Assembly: GCF_001011115.1 (NCBI RefSeq)
Contig: NZ_CP008874.1
Span: 992,001 to 1,056,000 of the forward strand
Direction: 5' to 3'
DNA: 64,000 bases
From: Halanaeroarchaeum sulfurireducens
GTDB taxonomy: Archaea > Halobacteriota > Halobacteria > Halobacteriales > Halobacteriaceae
Shown here: positions 1 through 8,123 of the stretch, one piece after another
Layout: each line of letters starts with the position of its first letter
How positions within the stretch are numbered: the first letter of the stretch is position 1
Position numbers and translations under genes: made by a program
Notes under the pieces: model-generated
Seen by the model: only the letters and a program-made list of their open reading frames with translations
Told to the model about the DNA's origin: nothing
The model's database searches: none

Positions 1-1906
1 CCAGGACCGTATCGAGAGGTACTATCCATTCCATCCAATGGCGTTGGACCTGTTGATGGAGAAGTATTCTGAACAGCGCATCAGTTCCGATGCTCGTGGA
101 CTTCTCAAGTTCCTCACCCAGATTCTTGCAGACACATATTCGAATGTCGATTTGATCCTAACTGGCGATATCGATGTATTCGATTACGCCGATCGCTTCC
201 AGTACATCGACAACGAACTCGTTGGAAAGTACATTAATGACTATCACCGCCTCCAGAATTCGGACGATTCCTTCGACGAGTACATTGAGGAACTTATCAA
301 CATCGTCTTGCTTCATAGTCTCGCCCGGGCGGGCGAAGAGGGCGCAAATAAACGACAGATTCTGATGGGGACGATGCGGAAAGGTATTAACGCCCATCGT
401 ATAATTCAGACATTCCGAGAAGATGTCTACGGCCATGCCTGGCACATCCATCGAATCAATGGCGAGTACGCCTTCGATACTGATGAGAACCCTGCCGCTC
501 GGATAGAAAAGAAAGCCGAAGATATCCATAAACACGATGCGATCCACCGCGTCGAATCACTCGTTCGAAGGGGCCTCTTCGACAACCACAACAATGTTTA
601 CATTCTGGACCCAGTGAATACTGAACAAGATATTCCGGACAACAAGGCGTTAAAAATCGTCGTGATGCTAAATGCAAAGGAGAGTTACGATGAAGAATTC
701 AAGGCTCTAACGACTGGACAAGAGCGAGAGTTCCACAACACGCTGGCATTAGTTACTCCAGGAAAGCGGTCTAGTATCGATAATAACACGGGCATTATCG
801 AGCTGGCTCGGAAAGTCGTCGCCGGAGAACAGTTGGACCGAGAGGAAGAGGTTCTTCCAGAGGGATTCAAGGAAATCCACGAACAGAACAAACAGAACCT
901 CCACGACAGGGTGAGAGACAAATTCGGCACAGTTCATCGTTCGACCGGTCGAGGATTGTATCCCGAAGACCTCCCCAACGGCGACCACGTCGATTTCTAC
1001 GACGCCACAATCGACATCGTCAAACCGGACTACAGTCACCTGAAATCAGAAGTCGAAGACGCTATCGAAGACGCGGGTGCGGGCGGAATCCAGTATGAGC
1101 ACCTCCGGAACGATTTCTACCGGAACACCGAATACCCGACCCTTACAGGCGACGACGAACTGGAAGACGCTCTTGACGACTTGTGCCGTGATGGGGCCAT
1201 CAAAGCCGGGAACTACTTCGAAGAACGGTTACCCAATGTCGGGAATGACACAAATCTCGTCCACGAAAAATACGTCGAAGAAGACGATGAAGATGACGAA
1301 ACAGCCGAGATAACCATCGATACGACAGGGGTAACTAGTGCGGGTGACGAGTTAGATGGGGACAGTACCACCGGTTCTCCAACTGCGACTGAAGGTGGGA
1401 GTGGCGGTGATAGTGGTGTCCTCGAATGTCCGCAATGTAGGCGAGAATTGATCGGAAACACCTGCGAGTGTGGCTTCGAATTCGATGCGAGCGACGTGAA
1501 AGAGGGTAAGGTAACAGTCGAGGGCGCGACAACTAATGAGATTCTCGACGAATTCGGCCTGGACAATGAGCCGTCTGGGCCGAAGACACAATCCGTCCCG
1601 ATCATGGGCACGCTAGAGGCGGACAACAAGCCCGATATGATCGACACGCTGGAACGGAAAATCGGAATAGAGTGGGACATTCACACTGCAACAATCACCG
1701 TCGAGGGAACGCTAACGACCGAAGACCTCGAACACTATGGAATCGCGGCTGAGGCCCTCAATGAGAAGGTTTCAGTCAATGAGACGTTCGAAGTCGAGCC
1801 TGACGAACCCTTCTCCAGGCAGTCATTCCTCAGCCTGGTTTGGGATTTAAATGTGCCTGAACACGCCTCACTCGACGTCAGCATGCAGGTGGATAAAAAT
1901 GAGTAA
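1..1906 (+). CDS. DUF499 (BrxC/PglY-like) ATPase, 5'-truncated by window edge
   Basis: The reading frame is open from base 2 to the stop at 1906, so only the C-terminal ~634 residues are visible and the P-loop ATPase core lies outside the window. The first residues (YYPFHP, then a TRG/ARGLLKFL-like stretch) match the end of the ATPase part of DUF499 proteins, the large ATPases of BREX (BrxC/PglY) and related defence loci. A low-complexity acidic/Gly-Ser linker is followed by a zinc-ribbon (CPQC...CEC, bases ~1427-1475) and two C-terminal repeats of an effector-binding-like fold. It overlaps the next gene by 8 nt, which implies one operon. The family call rests on this C-terminal part and on the neighbours, so the exact subtype is inferred. 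Confidence 0.72.
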   Translation, partial: QDRIERYYPFHPMALDLLMEKYSEQRISSDARGLLKFLTQILADTYSNVDLILTGDIDVFDYADRFQYIDNELVGKYINDYHRLQNSDDSFDEYIEELINIVLLHSLARAGEEGANKRQILMGTMRKGINAHRIIQTFREDVYGHAWHIHRINGEYAFDTDENPAARIEKKAEDIHKHDAIHRVESLVRRGLFDNHNNVYILDPVNTEQDIPDNKALKIVVMLNAKESYDEEFKALTTGQEREFHNTLALVTPGKRSSIDNNTGIIELARKVVAGEQLDREEEVLPEGFKEIHEQNKQNLHDRVRDKFGTVHRSTGRGLYPEDLPNGDHVDFYDATIDIVKPDYSHLKSEVEDAIEDAGAGGIQYEHLRNDFYRNTEYPTLTGDDELEDALDDLCRDGAIKAGNYFEERLPNVGNDTNLVHEKYVEEDDEDDETAEITIDTTGVTSAGDELDGDSTTGSPTATEGGSGGDSGVLECPQCRRELIGNTCECGFEFDASDVKEGKVTVEGATTNEILDEFGLDNEPSGPKTQSVPIMGTLEADNKPDMIDTLERKIGIEWDIHTATITVEGTLTTEDLEHYGIAAEALNEKVSVNETFEVEPDEPFSRQSFLSLVWDLNVPEHASLDVSMQVDKNE

Positions 1907-2837
1907 CGCACTCTTCGGTGGGTCTGAACTCGACGCCCTACTCACTGGAGATACTGTCTTCGACGGTGTATTCGAAGCACTTCGACGCATCTGGGGAGAC
2001 CCCGACGCCATTGGAGACCGCAAGCTAGCTCACTCTGAGTACAAGACCCGCCTGCTCGAACGAGAGTTGTCGAAGCTGTATCCGCCATTGTACGACGAAT
2101 TAATCGCGTCGACTGGCGACCATCCCCTTACAAAGATCGAGGATGGTGCCGGTGTCATCATGGACGCGCTGAGTCTTCGTGAAGGATTCCGACTTGAACA
2201 GGAGTTGGCTGAGGAGTACGATTGGGAGGTCTCCCTCTCATGGGCTCCAATCGAGCGGCTGCCGAGTGAGACCCAGTTCATTACCCGGGAATGGTTCGAT
2301 GCCCATAGCCCCTCAGCGGTATCACGCGACGACTTCCGTTTTATCGGTGATATGGAAGTGCCGAAACTCCCCGGAACGAGCCCAGAGTACGTTTGGACTC
2401 GCCACCCGGACCAGAGGCTCGAAGGGGCATTGAAGGGTAACTATTCGAACGAAGAAGTTGAGGACATCTACGAGGACGTGAAGGACCTCCTCACGGACAT
2501 AATTCACCAGAGCGTCCACGACGAGTTTTTAGTCACAAGTGACCACGGATACGTGAACCACCTCGGCAATTCGCCGTATTCCCTTACCGATGAACAAGAG
2601 GAAGCGCTGTCGACTAAGTTCAGCGGTAGGTTCACCGAAGTTGGTAATGGGCAGGCCTATCGTCTGCTTGAGGATGATGACATTATTAAACGAGTACAAG
2701 ACCACTACGTGGTGCGAGGTCACTACAAATGGACGAAACGTGGTGCGACAAAGAAAATCATGCACGGTGGGTGCAGTCTCCCGGAATGCATGACGCCCGT
2801 TCTTCGAATCGACACGAACGCGACTGGAGGTGCCTGA
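1899..2837 (+). CDS. pglZ: PglZ-domain protein (alkaline phosphatase superfamily), BREX-like
   Basis: A 312-aa protein. I place the start at the ATG at 1899, which overlaps the DUF499 stop. It carries the PglZ landmarks in order: VIMDALSLREG (nucleophile region, bases ~2155-2185), the LPSETQF strand that follows it, SDHGY metal ligands (~2535-2550) and HGGCSLPE (~2763-2785). PglZ is the hallmark of BREX phage-defence systems and belongs to the alkaline phosphatase superfamily; its reaction in defence is not settled. BREX PglZ proteins are usually 600-900 aa, so this is close to a bare catalytic domain. It sits between the ATPase and the methylase genes, 3 nt before the latter. Confidence 0.8.
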   Translation: MSNALFGGSELDALLTGDTVFDGVFEALRRIWGDPDAIGDRKLAHSEYKTRLLERELSKLYPPLYDELIASTGDHPLTKIEDGAGVIMDALSLREGFRLEQELAEEYDWEVSLSWAPIERLPSETQFITREWFDAHSPSAVSRDDFRFIGDMEVPKLPGTSPEYVWTRHPDQRLEGALKGNYSNEEVEDIYEDVKDLLTDIIHQSVHDEFLVTSDHGYVNHLGNSPYSLTDEQEEALSTKFSGRFTEVGNGQAYRLLEDDDIIKRVQDHYVVRGHYKWTKRGATKKIMHGGCSLPECMTPVLRIDTNATGGA

Positions 2838-2840
2838 ATC

Positions 2841-5381
2841 ATGGAAACCTGGGATAAACTACCGCTCGAATTGATGGACGAACTGGCCGAACGGGAATCT
2901 TTCAGCCGACGTCACTATCGGCCTGTGTATTCAATGCACAAGTGGTGGGCACGACGCCCTGGATCTACGTTCCGTATGCTTGGTTTATCGTGTTTAACTG
3001 ATGAGACTGAATCGAAAGATGACATTCTTAAACGGAATGAGAGCGGGTCATATTCCGGGAGATATCTTCAAAACAATTCTGATGAGTTTAGCGACGTTAC
3101 TGTCCTTGATCCGTTTGTAGGGGGTGGCACTACGCTTGTTGAGCTTAATCGACTTGGTGCGGATACTATCGGATATGAAATAAATCCAGTCGCATGGTGG
3201 ACGACAAAAAAGACCATTGATAATGTTGATCTGCAAAAATTAAAAGACGGGTTTGAATCCATTTTTGAACAGACCCGGGAAGAAATTGGAGATTGGTATA
3301 AAACCACAGACCCTGATACAGGAGTAGAATGTGACATATTATATTCGTTCCAAACACAGACATTACCATGTCTTACATGCTCTGAGACGGTTCATCTTTT
3401 CCAGAATCGCACGTTGAGGGATAAGAGGGCTACAACACCAGCTGTGGTTCATTGCCCAAATCGTGATTGCGATGACCGAATAATCGAATTAGACAAAGAA
3501 ATACCAGAGCAAGTGACTTGTCCATCTTGTAGTACTACATTCGATCCTTCAGATGGAAACTACGGGTATGGAAAATACACTTGCAAAAATGGCCACAAGC
3601 ACGATGTGAAAGAAACACTGCAGAGGCTTGATGAAAAGCCAGAGTTTGAATATTTTGCCATCCATTACCGGGCTCCTGATGGAAAGAAGAAATTCAAAGT
3701 TCCCGACGACGATGATGGTGAACGAATTAATGCCATAGAACGGTATTATGAGAAAAATGAAAGTGATCTCCCAATCCCCACGCAATCAATTCCAGAAGGA
3801 GATAAAACACAAGCCCTTCTTAATTATAACTACGATAAATTTAGCGAATTGTTCACAAAAAGACATCAGATTGCGTTCGCCAAATTGCTTGAAAATGCTA
3901 AAAATATCAATGACCAACAGGTAAGTGAATCTCTCATCACCACTATCTCAAGTACAATTGAATACAACAGTAAACTCTGCAAGTGGTCTACTCGAAATGG
4001 AGGATATGGGGGACACACATTCGAACGGCATGCGTATATACCACGAGTACAGCCAGTTGAAGGGAATCCCCTCGCAGAAGAAGGATTAGCCTCTGTACGT
4101 AACTTCTTCGAAAATAAAACCCTCTCTGCAAAAGAATACTGCCAGCATCCGTTTGAAAAAGTCAAGAACACCGAGACTGGTGAAGTAAAGAAACATCTGA
4201 TACAAGGGGAGAAGGTTTCCGAGGACCGTTTGTTATCCTTGAAAAGCAAAACTTCAGAGAAATTGGATGAAGACGACGAGACAGTGGATTACATAATCAC
4301 CGACCCTCCCTACTACGATAACGTCCAATATTCTGAACTCTCCGATTACTTTTACGTGTGGCTCCGTGAAGTGCTTCAAGACGAGTACGAGGAGTTCGAA
4401 CCGGAGCTAGTTCCGAAAGCGCGTGAAATCGTCGCTAACTCAAGTGCCAACAAAGGTGAGGATTTCTTCGTTGAGTCCCTAACTAACGTGTTCAGCGAAT
4501 CGCATCGAGTACTCAAAAAGGACGGTGAGTTGATTTTCACGTACCATCACAACGAAAATGAAGCGTGGTCGGTCATTCTGGAAGCTATCATAGAATCTGG
4601 GTTCACCGTTGCTGGTGCGTATCCTGTACAGTCTGAAATGCCGAACAATCCACATATTTCGGACCTTGACAATGCAGAATACGACATCATCATCTTTGCC
4701 AACAAGGAAGATACCGACGAGGACATCACGCTGGAGGAACTGCGACAAAATCTCTATTTCGAACTGCAGGACATGATTGACGAGGAACGCCAACGTCACG
4801 AGAACCTCTCAACGGCAGACCTCGGCGTCATCCTGCGTGGGAAATCGATGTACTACTACTCCAAACACTACCCCAATGTCTACACCGATGATGAACAAGT
4901 CGGGATTGGGGAAGTCCTTGACACGGTGGATGCAGTAATCGAACAGGCCTTGGAGAACACAGTAGACCTCCCAAAAGGCATTGACCCGATTACGCAGGCA
5001 TATGCGGCGCTCTATCAGCGTGGTAATGAAGGATACGATGACCTGAATAAACACCTGCTGGCAAAGAACTTGAATGTCAGTGATCTCGAAGACGAGAAAC
5101 TCGTCAAAGGCCCACGCGACAAGAAAGAGCCGATGACTGCGGACGAGCGCATCCATTTCATCGAAGGTAAACTCAACAGCAACGGCGATGACGGTAACGA
5201 ACTGCTGGATATCGACCGGGTGCAGTATCTCTACCATCTGTACAAAACAGACCAGAATACGACGGAGTACCTGAAGGAATGGAAATCAGACGACCTTGAA
5301 GAACTGGCGGAGTTCATGGCTGACGTGAGTGGTGATGAACGGTACGAGAACGTGATGGACATGACCCTCCAGCAATTCTAA
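2841..5381 (+). CDS. DUF1156 DNA methyltransferase (PglXI-like)
   Basis: An 846-aa protein. The N-terminus has the DUF1156 signature (FSRRHYRPVYSMHKWWARR). SAM-binding motif I reads LDPFVGGGTT (bases ~3108-3135) and the catalytic motif DPPYYDN lies at ~4303-4323, so the amino-methyltransferase motifs are split by a long insert rich in Cys pairs (CLTC, CPNRDC, CPSC, bases ~3367-3600), probably zinc-binding. Such enzymes methylate host DNA as the self mark in BREX type 3-like and related systems. The middle of the gene (about 2,990-4,270) is clearly richer in A+T than both ends, which suggests replacement of an internal segment. It follows pglZ by 3 nt and precedes a small gene by 2 nt. Confidence 0.87.
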   Translation: METWDKLPLELMDELAERESFSRRHYRPVYSMHKWWARRPGSTFRMLGLSCLTDETESKDDILKRNESGSYSGRYLQNNSDEFSDVTVLDPFVGGGTTLVELNRLGADTIGYEINPVAWWTTKKTIDNVDLQKLKDGFESIFEQTREEIGDWYKTTDPDTGVECDILYSFQTQTLPCLTCSETVHLFQNRTLRDKRATTPAVVHCPNRDCDDRIIELDKEIPEQVTCPSCSTTFDPSDGNYGYGKYTCKNGHKHDVKETLQRLDEKPEFEYFAIHYRAPDGKKKFKVPDDDDGERINAIERYYEKNESDLPIPTQSIPEGDKTQALLNYNYDKFSELFTKRHQIAFAKLLENAKNINDQQVSESLITTISSTIEYNSKLCKWSTRNGGYGGHTFERHAYIPRVQPVEGNPLAEEGLASVRNFFENKTLSAKEYCQHPFEKVKNTETGEVKKHLIQGEKVSEDRLLSLKSKTSEKLDEDDETVDYIITDPPYYDNVQYSELSDYFYVWLREVLQDEYEEFEPELVPKAREIVANSSANKGEDFFVESLTNVFSESHRVLKKDGELIFTYHHNENEAWSVILEAIIESGFTVAGAYPVQSEMPNNPHISDLDNAEYDIIIFANKEDTDEDITLEELRQNLYFELQDMIDEERQRHENLSTADLGVILRGKSMYYYSKHYPNVYTDDEQVGIGEVLDTVDAVIEQALENTVDLPKGIDPITQAYAALYQRGNEGYDDLNKHLLAKNLNVSDLEDEKLVKGPRDKKEPMTADERIHFIEGKLNSNGDDGNELLDIDRVQYLYHLYKTDQNTTEYLKEWKSDDLEELAEFMADVSGDERYENVMDMTLQQF

Positions 5382-5383
5382 CC

Positions 5384-5773
5384 ATGCCTCTGAGACCCGG
5401 ATACAACATCGTGTCCGAACCTGTGGCAGAGACGAATTCGTCACTGGCAGCGCTGGAGTTCTTCCGGCAAGTGGCGAACAACGAATCGATCGAAACACCG
5501 GTCACAGTGACGGGTTTAGAAGACCTGTTGTACAACTCTGCAGAAAACGAGCGCAGTGATGTGTTGGGACGGTTGCGACAAGCACTCCGTGACACGGGTT
5601 CAATTGGTTCTATGGACGCGGTACAGCTTCACGTGGATGGGAAACTCGTTGACGACGTCGAGTTTCGGGTTCGCATCGAGAAGGCAGATGGTGGCGTCTA
5701 CTTGGACATCGGACAGCTCTTCGTCGAGGCACCCCAACTCATCTCGCCGACTCACGCAGTGGCTCGAAAGTAA
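5384..5773 (+). CDS. Unknown 129-aa protein of the defence operon
   Basis: I do not recognise a family. The ATG lies 2 nt after the methylase stop, so it is translationally coupled to that gene. The protein has no membrane segment, no Cys and no obvious nuclease motif. It looks like an alpha/beta protein with an N-terminal helical half (residues ~20-75, including LAALEFFRQVAN and VLGRLRQALRD) and a C-terminal beta-rich half ending in IGQLFVEAPQ. Codon use is like its neighbours. By position it should be a partner or regulator of the methylase. It ends at a GC hairpin that may terminate the first transcript of the island. Confidence 0.7.
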   Translation: MPLRPGYNIVSEPVAETNSSLAALEFFRQVANNESIETPVTVTGLEDLLYNSAENERSDVLGRLRQALRDTGSIGSMDAVQLHVDGKLVDDVEFRVRIEKADGGVYLDIGQLFVEAPQLISPTHAVARK

Positions 5774-5796
5774 GCCCCTGGGGGTTGTTTCGGGGC
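5774..5796 (+). terminator. GC hairpin after the methylase operon
   Basis: GCCCC (5774-5778) can pair with GGGGC (5792-5796) directly after the stop codon of the 129-aa gene. A T-rich stretch follows about 30 nt later (ATTTTT near 5825). It is a weak candidate terminator or attenuator before the nuclease gene. Confidence 0.3.
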
Positions 5797-5882
5797 GTGC
5801 CAATGACGAATTAGCCGGTTAACATTTTTCCGGAAATCTCACGCCATCGGCTTAGGGCAGAGCCAGTCTCGATCTGTGTGTA

Positions 5883-7004
5883 ATGAGCCAGGATACGAAC
5901 AGCCAGTCCGACGACACCAGTAAATCCACACTGACGACGGTCCCACCGGGCGGGCCATGGCATCAACGCCTTGCCGACGCTATCAGCAACGACGCCTTCA
6001 ACGACTGGTACAGCGAGCGCCAGACTACCGAAAACATCCTCAAAGGACAGTTGTACTTTAACGGCCTCAGCCCGCCGCCAGAGCCAGAGAAGCACACACC
6101 ATCCAAACTACTGCAGTGCCACCGGAAAGTTGCCTACCAGCGCGAGAACGCGCCGAGAGAGGGTGCATCGCCGGAGGGCCTGTTCTGGTCGGGTGAGCGT
6201 TTCGAGGAGGATGTTATGGTTCCTTTCCTCCAGGATGACGTCACGACGGAGGGCACGTACGTTGAGAACTCCAAGTGGATCGGGACGACAATCGAGACTG
6301 ATGAATACTCCCTCCGGCTGAAAGGCTCGACCGACCCGGTGATCGTCACGAAAGAGGGATCTCCCTTGCTCGTAACAGAAGTCAAGACCAAGTCTTCAAT
6401 CGAACACCAGGACGGACCTGACCAGCGCCACCGGGCACAGTTACACGCGTATCTGTACGCACTCGATGAAGAATACGACCGCTCGGTTGAACATGGCCTT
6501 CTCATCTACGGGTCACGGACCACCTTCGACATTGAGGTGTTCCGTGTCTCTTTCGACCCTGACTTCTGGGAGACGGTCATCGAATGGATGGCAACGCAGA
6601 CAAAGTACCGTGATGCAGACGAATTGCCGCCAGCCGAGCCAGAGACTGATTGGGAGTGTGACTTCTGTTCGTTCGCGCATCGGTGTGGGCAGACCGACGA
6701 ACCGTACCAGGACGAAGGGTACGACGGCCTCTTACCAGGGGTCGAGGACTACCGGAAACGGCAAGTCAGAGAGTATCTCGAAGCGGCAGAAGATGCCGCT
6801 CTGACGCCCACGCTCACCGAGAAGTATCCCTCACTGGCCAGAGAATTTGCAGTCAGCGATCTAGTGTGTCCCAACTGTGGAGCACGGAAGCCGTGGGAGG
6901 AAGTAGAGAAAGTGCCACGTCCAGGGTCAATGCCGCTCTGTGAGGCGTGTAGCGACGACGTTGACGTCCCCGAGGCGCTGGTCGTCGCTTACGACGAGAT
7001 GTAG
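5883..7004 (+). CDS. Cas4/RecB-like PD-(D/E)XK nuclease with 4-Cys cluster
   Basis: A 373-aa protein. The PD-(D/E)XK core is visible: D151 in STDPVIV, E166 and K168 in TEVKTKSS, then QLHAYLYAL as the following Gln-containing helix. One Cys before the core (C79) and three after it (C259, C262, C268) form the arrangement that binds a 4Fe-4S cluster in Cas4 and AddB-type nucleases. A second zinc knuckle (C329, C332, C353, C356) near the C-terminus is not part of ordinary Cas4. There is no CRISPR array or cas gene in the window, and the gene lies 110 nt after the DUF499-PglZ-DUF1156 set on the same strand, so I infer that it is the effector or an accessory nuclease of that system. Confidence 0.83.
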   Translation: MSQDTNSQSDDTSKSTLTTVPPGGPWHQRLADAISNDAFNDWYSERQTTENILKGQLYFNGLSPPPEPEKHTPSKLLQCHRKVAYQRENAPREGASPEGLFWSGERFEEDVMVPFLQDDVTTEGTYVENSKWIGTTIETDEYSLRLKGSTDPVIVTKEGSPLLVTEVKTKSSIEHQDGPDQRHRAQLHAYLYALDEEYDRSVEHGLLIYGSRTTFDIEVFRVSFDPDFWETVIEWMATQTKYRDADELPPAEPETDWECDFCSFAHRCGQTDEPYQDEGYDGLLPGVEDYRKRQVREYLEAAEDAALTPTLTEKYPSLAREFAVSDLVCPNCGARKPWEEVEKVPRPGSMPLCEACSDDVDVPEALVVAYDEM

Positions 7005-7050
7005 TGAACGGACTTCTACACCGGCCTGAAGGATATCATCGATGCAATTC

Positions 7051-7076
7051 CACCACAACTCCAATTTGGAGTGGTG
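7051..7076 (+). terminator. Hairpin closing the defence operon
   Basis: CACCAC-A-ACTCCAA (7051-7064) pairs with TTGGAGT-GGTG (7066-7076), giving an 11-bp stem with one bulge and a 1-nt loop. It lies 47 nt after the nuclease stop and is the only strong symmetrical element between the defence genes and the first chromosomal gene. The rest of 7005-7270 shows no gene. Confidence 0.45.
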
Positions 7077-7270
7077 TCCAGTCTATAGAACTCGGGATAA
7101 TACAAGATATTGAGTGTTTAGACTGGTTAGGTGGATATCAGTCGTTTCAAACATTCACAACCGACTATAGTCATACCTGGTTGTTGATGATTGGTTATCG
7201 TCCGCACCTAACTGCACGAAAATTGGCGTTCCGAACTACTGTAAACGGGTGGGCTTCCGCTCGCTGCGTG

Positions 7271-8023
7271 TCACTCCATCGCGTTTCCGCCGTTGACAGG
7301 TGTATACGTGCCGGTGACGAAGGTCGCGTCGTCACTTGCGAGCGCCGCGATCGTGGTGGCCACGTCTTCGGGCTGGGCGACGCGACCGAGGGGCGTCTCC
7401 GAGGCGACCTGTTCTCGGACCATGTCGACGCGATCGGCCGTTGCGTCGGTTTCGACGAGCCCTGGCGCCACGACGTTCGCCGTGATACCATCGGAGCCGA
7501 ACTCCTGGGCAACGTATTTTGCGAATGCGTCCAGCCCGGCCTTGGCCGTCCCGTGAGCGACGAACCCGGGCGCGGGGTGTTCACCCAGCCCGCTGGAGAC
7601 GTAGATGGCCCGTCCGTACTGCTGGTCGACCATTCCGGGTACGACGGCTTTCGTGACGCGGAATGCGGCTTCCAGTTCGTCAGTCAGCTTCTGTTCGAAC
7701 GACGACCAGGTCATCTCGTCGATGGATGCGTGCGTGAACGGCATGTTCGCGTTGTTCACGAGCACGTCTATCGTGTCCCACTTCTCCTCGACGTGGTCGA
7801 CCATCTGCCGTACGTCGTCGGCTTCCCGGACGTCGGCCTGCACGACGAGGGCGTCGCCCCCCGCCGACCGGATATCCTCTGCGGTCGACGCCGCCGCTTC
7901 GGCGTTCGTGTGAAAGTTGACAACGACCTTCGCGCCGCGATCGCCGAGTACCTTCGCGGTCGCCGCTCCGATCCCGCGACTACTGCCGGTGACGAGTGCG
8001 ACTTGATCCGTAAACGATGGCAT
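7271..8023 (-). CDS. SDR-family oxidoreductase with atypical active site
   Basis: A 250-aa, full-length classical-type short-chain dehydrogenase. The Rossmann motif GSSRGIG lies at residues 13-19, NNAN replaces the usual NNAG, and the C-terminal PEDVATTIAALASDDATFVTG region is typical of FabG-like enzymes. The usual YxxxK catalytic pair is missing its Tyr: the segment reads FVAHGTAK, with His where Tyr is expected and Phe three residues earlier. Redox activity on a keto group is therefore uncertain; the FabL-like spacing would put Phe at the Tyr position. It is a single gene, convergent with the defence island and co-directional with the next gene. Its substrate cannot be inferred from the context. 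Confidence 0.85.
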   Translation of the reverse strand: MPSFTDQVALVTGSSRGIGAATAKVLGDRGAKVVVNFHTNAEAAASTAEDIRSAGGDALVVQADVREADDVRQMVDHVEEKWDTIDVLVNNANMPFTHASIDEMTWSSFEQKLTDELEAAFRVTKAVVPGMVDQQYGRAIYVSSGLGEHPAPGFVAHGTAKAGLDAFAKYVAQEFGSDGITANVVAPGLVETDATADRVDMVREQVASETPLGRVAQPEDVATTIAALASDDATFVTGTYTPVNGGNAME

Positions 8024-8123
8024 GGCACATCATTTCACGGTCCGTCAAAGAGAAACTTCCGGTCACTCCTGCGGGAAAGGGAGGGGGAGAAATCACCGTG
8101 GGGGATCACCGCGGCGCTCGCTT

